DNA of 64,000 nucleotides, from NCBI GenBank assembly GCA_001599595.1, contig BCHH01000003.1, positions 2,416,263 through 2,480,262 on the forward strand, given 5' to 3'. The notes beneath the pieces were generated by a model, which was not told the DNA's origin, made no database searches, and saw only the letters and a list, made by a program, of their open reading frames with translations. Both the position numbers and the translations under genes were made by a program. Source of the stretch: Beverwykella pulmonaria (taxonomy: Eukaryota > Ascomycota > Dothideomycetes > Pleosporales > Melanommataceae). Below, piece by piece: positions 57,835 through 64,000 of this stretch (position 1 is the first letter of the stretch; every line of letters starts with the position of its first letter).

Positions 57835-58888
57835 ATGGCACCAAGTAAACCATTCTTCCAAGATGCTCCGCCAAATACATATCCTTTCTCTGTCAACCAG
57901 AAGAGCGCCATTGTGACTGGAGCTGGCTCTGGTATATCTTCCTCTTTCCATCTTCCTCACATACCTACCCACGGCCCCTCATTCCCCAAGCCCAGTGCTG
58001 ACATACATAGGCATCAACTTCTCCTTTGCCTCGCTCCTCCTCTCCCGCGGCTGCAATGTACTCATCGCAGATCTCGCACTCCGACCCGAAGCTCAGAAAT
58101 TGCTCGACGAACACAAGGAGAAGAAAGAGGGCAAAGGGAAAGCCGTGTTCCTCCAGACGGATGTCACGGATTGGACGCAGCTGGAACGCATGTTTGAGAC
58201 CGCGAGGCGCGAGTTTGGGACCATAGACATTGTATGTCCCGGGGCGGGAATATACGACCCACACTGGAGCAACTTCTGGCACCCACCGGGCTCCGCCCAA
58301 TCCAAAGACGCAGCGGATGGCGGACGCTACACGAGCATCGACATCAACATCACGCACCCGATCCGCTCGACTCAACTCGCCATTTCGGAGTTTCTGAACC
58401 CGAAGAGCGGCGAGAAAGTTAGTGTCACGAACCCCAAGCGGGTCATAATTATCAGCAGCATCGCCGGGCAAGTCTCCAACCTCGCAACGCCCATCTACGT
58501 CGCGGGCAAGCACGCCATGAACGGCTTCATCCGCTCCCTGGGCTACCTCGACAACACAGTCGGCATCCGCGTCAACGGGGTCGCACCGGGTGTCATCAAA
58601 ACACCGCTGTGGACTGAGCACCCGGAGAAAATGACGTTTCTCGACGAGCAGCAGGACGAGTGGGCGACGCCGGAGGAGGTCGCAGAGGCCATGGTGAGGT
58701 GTCTTGAGGAACCTGAGCTGGGCGGTGGCACGATTCTCGAGGTTGGGGCTAAGCAGACGAGGAGGGTGCAGCAGTTGAATGATCCGGGGCCGAGCGGGCC
58801 GGGGCATACAGTTAGTAAGTTGACCGCTAGTTATGGGGAGGTGCTTGGGTGGTTGGAACAAGAGGGGTGGGGGGTGTCGAAGCCGTGA
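57835..58888 (+). CDS. short-chain dehydrogenase/reductase
   Basis: Two exons, 57835-57931 and 58011-58888, encode 324 residues. The intron splits the nucleotide-binding loop: VTGAGSG joins INFSFASLLLSRG, giving TGAGSGIN (residues 28-35) of the Rossmann fold. NVLIADLALR with its Asp suggests NAD rather than NADP. QTDVTDW binds adenine. The PGAGIY loop replaces the usual NNAG. Catalytic residues are Ser182 (IISSIAG), Tyr195 and Lys199 (YVAGKHAM). The layout resembles the 15-hydroxyprostaglandin-dehydrogenase-like fungal SDRs of unknown substrate. The C terminus carries an extra 40-residue tail after GGGTILEVG. No pathway partner is nearby. Confidence 0.88.
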
Positions 58889-59632
58889 ATAAGTGGCTGT
58901 GGGGTTGGGGAGGCAGGCACTTCCGCTGCGCTGGTGGGTTTTTCGTGGTGGTGGGGTTGTGTAGGTACTTCCGCTCATGTTCGGAGATGTATTTGATCTA
59001 GCTCGGAGATGCATATATGGGATAGCTAATATATACTAGCCAACGGCATTGTGAGCTGGCGTCGGCCGCGGGTCGGGCGTTGGAGGTTGGTTTCAAATGC
59101 CGGAGATGCGAAATGCAAGGCGGAAAATTTCTTCAACATGTCGAGATTTCGAAGAGGTGGGGTGTTCTCTGGGTGAGGAGAACATCACAATGCAACTTCA
59201 AACTGGTGATGAACGTTTGCGTGCAAGGCAGCACAGAGTAGCAGTATGGACTTGAAGTTGCTGGTTTCGGCCGGACCGCATGGAGCCAGAACTGTGAATG
59301 AACCAAACCAGAGCCAAAGCGAATGCAACCGTGGAAATGGCACCGTTACGCCTTGACAGATTCAGGGCCTTGCTTATGTTTGAACGTCTAAGAAGCTGAG
59401 TGATGCGATGGTCTGGGATGGCGGCCTATCAGCTGTTTGGTTGTTTTTTCTCGGCCGCGTCGCCACCGTGACGATGGATGAGGCAGGCTTGGAGGGGTGA
59501 AAGCGCTCAAAGCTCGACCTCTGCCGCCGCAGACCTGTCTCCCAACCATCCGCTCACTCCTGCCTTCCTCTTCAAACTCACCCAAAGCAATCAATCTCGT
59601 TCCCAAACTCCACTACACACCACGCAGACGCC
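58889..59632. other. intergenic: dehydrogenase 3' side and transaldolase promoter
   Basis: The last 100 bp are C-rich, with short repeats of CTC and CCA, before the transaldolase start. No gene recognised. Confidence 0.5.
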
Positions 59633-60809
59633 ATGTCGAGCTCTCTCGATCAATTGAAGGCCACTGGCACCGTATGTACCCCGCCATCGCATCACCCCGC
59701 CGCCGGACAGCCCGGAGACGTTCCACACCACAACTTCATGCGGAGACTGACTTTTCTCCTGTATTTAGACCGTCGTATGCGACTCTGGTGACTTCGCCAC
59801 CATCGACAAGTACAAGCCGCAGGATGCCACGACCAATCCGTCCCTCATTCTCGCCGCGTCGAAGAAGCCCGAATACGCAAAGCTGATCGACGCCGCTGTT
59901 GAGTACGGCAAGCAGCACGGCAAGGACATCGACGAGAAGGTTGATGCTACATTGGACAACCTGCTTGTGCAGTTTGGCAAGGAGATCCTCAACGTCGTCC
60001 CCGGCAAAGTCTCCACAGAGGTCGACGCGAGGTTTTCGTTCGACACCAAGGCGTCGGTCGAGAAGGCGCTGCACATCATCGAAGTACGCTCATAGGCCTT
60101 GAATCGGCTTGATGCATTGCTAATTCCAGCACAGCTGTACAAAGAGAACGGCGTGCCCAAGGAGCGCGTGCTGATCAAGCTCGCCTCAACATGGGAGGGC
60201 ATCAAGGCCGCCGAGATCCTCCAGTCCAAGCACGGAGTCAACTGCAATCTGACCCTCATGTTCTCCCTGGTCCAGGCCATTGCCGCCGCCGAGGCTGGCG
60301 CCTTCCTCATTTCTCCCTTTGTTGGCCGCATTCTTGACTGGTACAAGGCGGCGACCAAGAAGGAGTACTCTGCACAGGAGGACCCGGGCGTCAAGAGCGT
60401 GCAGGCCATCTTCAACTACTACAAGAAGTTCGGCTACAAGACCATTGTCATGGGTGCTTCGTTCAGGAGCATCGGCGAGGTCACCGAGCTGGCTGGCTGC
60501 GATTACCTGACGATTGCGGTACGTTGTACCCCGAAATGCATGCAAGGTGTCCACTGATTTGACTGTTGTTAGCCCAACCTCCTCGAGCAGCTCTTCAACT
60601 CGACCGACAAAGTTCCCCAAAAGTTGATCGCCGAGGATGCCGCCGCGCTCAACATCGAGAAGAAGACGTATATCAACGACGAGCCCGAGTTCCGTTTCTT
60701 CTTCAACGAGGACCAAATGGCCGTCGAGAAGCTCCGCGAGGGTATCTCCAAATTCGCGGCCGATGCCGTGACGCTCAAGGACATCCTGCGCAAGAAGATC
60801 GAGGCATAA
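59633..60809 (+). CDS. tal1: transaldolase
   Basis: Four exons: 59633-59671, 59769-60083, 60135-60518 and 60573-60809; 324 residues, the typical length. All introns are in phase 0. Signatures: [21 protein letters not shown] (broken here for length: DSGDF and DATTNPSLI are the diagnostic parts), the Schiff-base Lys133 in [35 protein letters not shown] and [11 protein letters not shown]. The enzyme transfers a three-carbon unit between sedoheptulose 7-phosphate and glyceraldehyde 3-phosphate in the non-oxidative pentose phosphate pathway, in the cytosol. Catalytic residues are complete. It lies 480 bp upstream of SOD1 on the same strand; both belong to redox defence broadly, but no shared control is shown. 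Confidence 0.96.
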
Positions 60810-61289
60810 AGTGGGCTCCGATATCGGTCCTATACCGGGTGGGGGTCAATAATGGAATCATGAATATGAATATCAGAATGTGCACAAGTGCTTCTTCCGC
60901 TTTTTTTTGCTTTGACTTGATGAAAATGGACCTTCAGCGCTGTAGTTCAAGAATTTAATTTGCTGCAGAGATAGAGTATCAAAATACAAATTTACAAAGC
61001 TAAGGAGCTCCAACGTGTCACGTTCCTGCGCCGTGAAAGGGCCAATGTTTTTGTCAGAGAGGGGTGGGATTTATCATTTGCGGGGGCCAGATTCGGCTTT
61101 AAGCTCGACGAGTAACGGATCTCGCTCGTTGCGTCACTCCGAGAGCCCCGCTTGCTGTGATGTGATGTGAAGGCTTTCTCCACGGCCCCTTCACCCTCTC
61201 CCCCTTCATACTCTGCACAAGTACCCCAGCGCTCCAAAACACTCACACTTCACCTTACCCAACTCACATAAACCAATCAGCACGTCAAA
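60810..61289. other. intergenic: transaldolase 3' region and SOD1 promoter
   Basis: A T run (60900-60908) lies in the transaldolase 3' region. CT-rich sequence at about 61180-61205 and CA-rich sequence up to the start suggest the SOD1 core promoter. Confidence 0.5.
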
Positions 61290-62222
61290 ATGGTCAAAGC
61301 CGGTAAGTCTGGCGCGCTTGTTGAGCGTATTTTGCCCCAAATGAGGAAGCGGGGCAGTCAGTCCGAGTGAGATTGAGCACATTGTTCCCGCAACAGCGTT
61401 TGGAAACGAGCACGGCAGCTCAATTGGGCAGACTACCATCGCTTGAGGACCCTGATGGCTGTATCAAGGCCGCCTCGATGGTGTGGCCCTGCTTTGGGGG
61501 TCTTCTCGATGGCCCTCCGCTCCCATTCGGCTTCCCCCGTTCTCGGCACCGTGCTGGACATGACCCAGTGTGTTTGTGGTACACAAGACCGACTGACTGA
61601 CGCTCGCCAGTCGCTGTTCTCCGTGGAGACTCCAACATCAAGGGCACTGTCACCTTCGAGCAGGCCGACGAGTCGAGCGCGACCACCATCTCATGGAACA
61701 TCACCGGCCACGACGCCAACGCTGAGCGTGGCATGCACGTCCACGCCTTTGGCGACAACACCAACGGATGCACGTCTGCTGGTCCCCACTGTAAGTGCCT
61801 CGCCATATGCAATGGATAGAGATGGGATGCTGATGCGGTGGAACAGTCAACCCCCATGGCAAGGAACACGGTGCTCCCGAAGACGAGAACCGCCATGTTG
61901 GCGACTTGGGCAACTTCAGGACGGATGGCCAGGGCAATGCGCAGGGAAGCACTACGGACAAGCTGATCAAGCTGATTGGGTCCGAGAGCGTTATTGGCGT
62001 AGGTTGATTCCTTCGGACGGCGTTTGGGATGGACACTGACCTGTTGGCAGCGCACCGTGGTTGTCCACGCCGGCACGGACGACCTCGGCAAGGGTGGACA
62101 CGAGGAGTCAAAGAAGACCGGCAATGCTGGTGGACGCCCTGCTTGTGGTAAGCCAGAGACGTCGAAGTGGCGAAGAATGCGTGCTGATCCTCAATCCAGG
62201 TGTCATCGGCATCTCCTCCTAG
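61290..62222 (+). CDS. sod1: Cu/Zn superoxide dismutase
   Basis: Five exons: 61290-61302, 61611-61790, 61847-61998, 62051-62147 and 62200-62222; 154 residues, exactly the usual length. The first exon codes only MVKA and part of Val; the first intron is 308 nt, long for this window. Copper and zinc ligands are visible in [26 protein letters not shown] and [21 protein letters not shown]. The disulfide pair is Cys in [11 protein letters not shown] and Cys in RPACGVIGI. The final exon adds only GVIGISS. The enzyme turns superoxide into oxygen and hydrogen peroxide in cytosol and mitochondrial intermembrane space. No signal peptide. Small terminal exons make it prone to misannotation. Confidence 0.97.
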
Positions 62223-62961
62223 TCGGATCGACCAGATAGACCCAAAGGGAGTGGAGAACCCGGGACTGTAGCGATGGACTTCGGCAGCCTGAAGACAATT
62301 TGATTGGGAGTGGAAGCTATCTCTGTTCAAATGGTTGCAATCAGACAGTCAAAGAATAGATAAAAGTACCTCTGCCTCGCGCTACTGGAATGCATTCTTG
62401 GTGATATAGTTGATCAACGTCTCGCATTCGGAGCCGTTTCTACCCATTGTTTTGAAGTGTGCGAAAGGTCAAGTGTTGGCGTTAGCTCGCCATGAAGCTC
62501 GTGAGTGTAGATTCGTCTAAAGCAATTCAAGCCACTGGTAGGGACGTCCTTTTCTGGATAAAGGTGAGTGCTACCCTTGGAACTTCACTTCTACTCTCTC
62601 TCCGATAATCGAAGTAACATATAGTACAGCAATCGTTGCAAAGGTGGAGGCACGTGGGAGCTGCAGGTGACGTTTTCGCCTAGACCCCGTTCACCCCACA
62701 AACCCCTCGCACCTGAAGAAAGCAACAACCAACGACAACAATATAAGCACGACACAACACGACACCCGTCTTCCACCGCGCTCACACACTCGCCACTACG
62801 CTCCCCAATCCAATTCCACCGTATACGCCTGGCTGCTCACTCCAAGCTACCTGGTGGCATTCTATACGTAGTCGAGGTTTGTGCGCCCCGCTATGAGAAC
62901 ACAGTTGCGGTAGCTCACAGCAACCTCCAATTAGATCACTACACAACCACCACCGCGAATC
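62223..62961. other. intergenic: SOD1 3' region and Tudor-SN promoter
   Basis: No gene recognised. CA-rich sequence (about 62700-62780) precedes the next start. Confidence 0.5.
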
Positions 62962-64000
62962 ATGTCCCTCCTCGAAGCAAAGGTCAAGAGCGTGCTGTCC
63001 GGCGACACCGTTATCCTCCATAACATCAACAATCCAAAGCAGGAACGTACATTGAGCCTGGCTTTCGTGTCTGCGCCTAGATTGAAGCGCGAAGGAGACG
63101 AGGTGCGTCGTACTTTGTACATACCCTGTGAGATGGAGGGTTTTCTATTGCAAGAGAAGGGCCTGCAGTGCTCTTGCAAGTTCATGCAGCTCCCCGCTGA
63201 CAAGGCAGCAACGCTGGCCTGAGGCAGTTCTGTTCTTGGGAGTAGTGAGGACATTGGCTAACCTGTTTCGTGAATATAGCAATACGCCTTCGAATCCCGC
63301 GACTTCTTGCGCCGCCTGCTCGTAGGCAAGGTCGTCCAATTTCGCGTCCTCTACAAGATCCCAACAGGCGCCAACCGCGAATATGGAATCATATCCCTCC
63401 CAAACAAGACGCAACTACCCGATCTTGCTGTTGCTGAAGGCTGGCTCAAGCTTCGAGATGACGCGGGCCGGAAGGACGACTCGGAGGAAGCTACCTCCAC
63501 ACTAGAGAAACTTCAAGCACTCGAAGCTCGCGCCAAGGCAGAATCGAAGGGGTTATGGCAGGAGTCGGGTGGCAGGATCAACTCTACGTCCGAGCTGAGC
63601 GACCCAAAGAAGTTCGTGGAGGAGCACAAGAGCACGCCCATTGACGGTAAGACGGCATGAGAGTCAATTGGGCTCGAGCTTGGCTGACTGGGGGAATAGC
63701 AATTGTCGAAAAGGTTCTCTCCGGCGACCGCCTCATCGTGCGACTGCTCCTATCACCTACTGAACACGTGCAAACCATGGTGCTCATGGCTGGCATTCGC
63801 GCACCCTCGACTAAGCGCACGAACCCATCAGATGGAAAGGAGCAGCCCGCTGAGCCGTTTGGCGAGGAAGCTCAGCAATTCGTCGAGACACGGCTGCTGC
63901 AGCGGAACATTGTCGTCAATATTCTCGGCACCAGCCCGAACGGACAGCTCGTGGCCAACATCAAGCACCCCGTAAATGGCAACATCGCACCCTTCGTGCT
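62962..64000 (+). CDS. snd1: Tudor staphylococcal nuclease (Tudor-SN/SND1), 5' part only
   Basis: Three exons are seen: 62962-63102, 63280-63646 and 63700 to the window end. The gene is cut by the right edge at about residue 270 of an expected 880 or so. The first SN-like domain opens SLLEAKVKSVLSGDTVILHN and continues LSLAFVSAPRLKREGDE, joined to QYAFESRDFLRRLLVGKVVQF and REYGIISLP, then the long helix ALEARAKAESKGLW. The second repeat begins AIVEKVLSGDRLIVRLLL and QTMVLMAGIRAPS. Family members have four such domains plus a Tudor domain and act in RNA binding, stress granules and transcription. The first intron of 177 nt contains in-frame stops, and the QYAFESRD motif fixes its acceptor. Confidence 0.9.

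Noticed and set aside
1..64000. tRNA genes, rRNA, CRISPR arrays, prokaryotic promoters
   Set aside because: No tRNA B-box with matching arms was seen on either strand, and the window is eukaryotic nuclear DNA. A tRNAscan-type search would settle the tRNA point.

Overview
This 64 kb window is nuclear DNA of a filamentous ascomycete (Pezizomycotina). The Woronin-body protein Hex1, which only that subphylum has, is encoded here. Genes carry short GT-AG introns, and the set includes the ERMES subunit Mdm34, SAGA Spt8, a class II myosin and a HET-domain relic. A Dothideomycete is my guess from general style; I cannot prove the class. No tRNA, rRNA, CRISPR array or intact transposon was recognised.

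Layout. 1-2 kb: a HET (heterokaryon-incompatibility) pseudogene running off the left edge. 2.7-9 kb: housekeeping genes (DUF952 protein, mitochondrial PPR-like protein, divergent COX7a, CCDC47/DUF1682 ER protein). 9.3-10.9 kb: secreted GH18 chitinase with an internal hevein-like module, then a 2.7 kb gene-free stretch. 13.6-15.7 kb: a Zn2Cys6 regulator. 16.9-18.8 kb: hex1, with an unusual long AUG-free but open leader. 19.5-22 kb: a 2-oxoglutarate/Fe(II) oxygenase and a fungal protein of unknown function. 22.2-25.6 kb: a decayed NFX1-type helicase (Hrr1/SAD-3-like). 26.8-36 kb: spt8, ipk1, a lipocalin-like protein, a secreted PLC-like phosphodiesterase and ecm15. 36.3-44 kb: mdm34, a secreted M14 carboxypeptidase and a second Zn2Cys6 regulator. 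44.6-57 kb: class II myosin heavy chain, divergent from a Red1/ZFC3H1-like zinc-finger protein. 57.8-64 kb: a short-chain dehydrogenase, transaldolase, Cu/Zn superoxide dismutase and the start of Tudor-SN.

The genes do not form one pathway. This is ordinary core-genome order with two decayed accessory genes. Local functional links are the divergent mitochondrial pair (PPR-like/COX7a, sharing 255 bp with a CCAAT box) and transaldolase next to SOD1 (NADPH supply and superoxide removal).

The two most unusual signals concern translation. The first is a 1.35 kb sense-strand stretch without a single ATG upstream of the hex1 AUG. It contains about 279 sense codons in frame with Hex1 across an intron, suggesting a non-AUG-initiated or split-start long isoform. 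The second is at the myosin II stop codon: a heptamer GGGTTTT in the correct frame, followed by a perfect 9-bp GC-rich hairpin and an open -1 frame encoding a strongly acidic tail, which is the layout of a -1 ribosomal frameshift signal.
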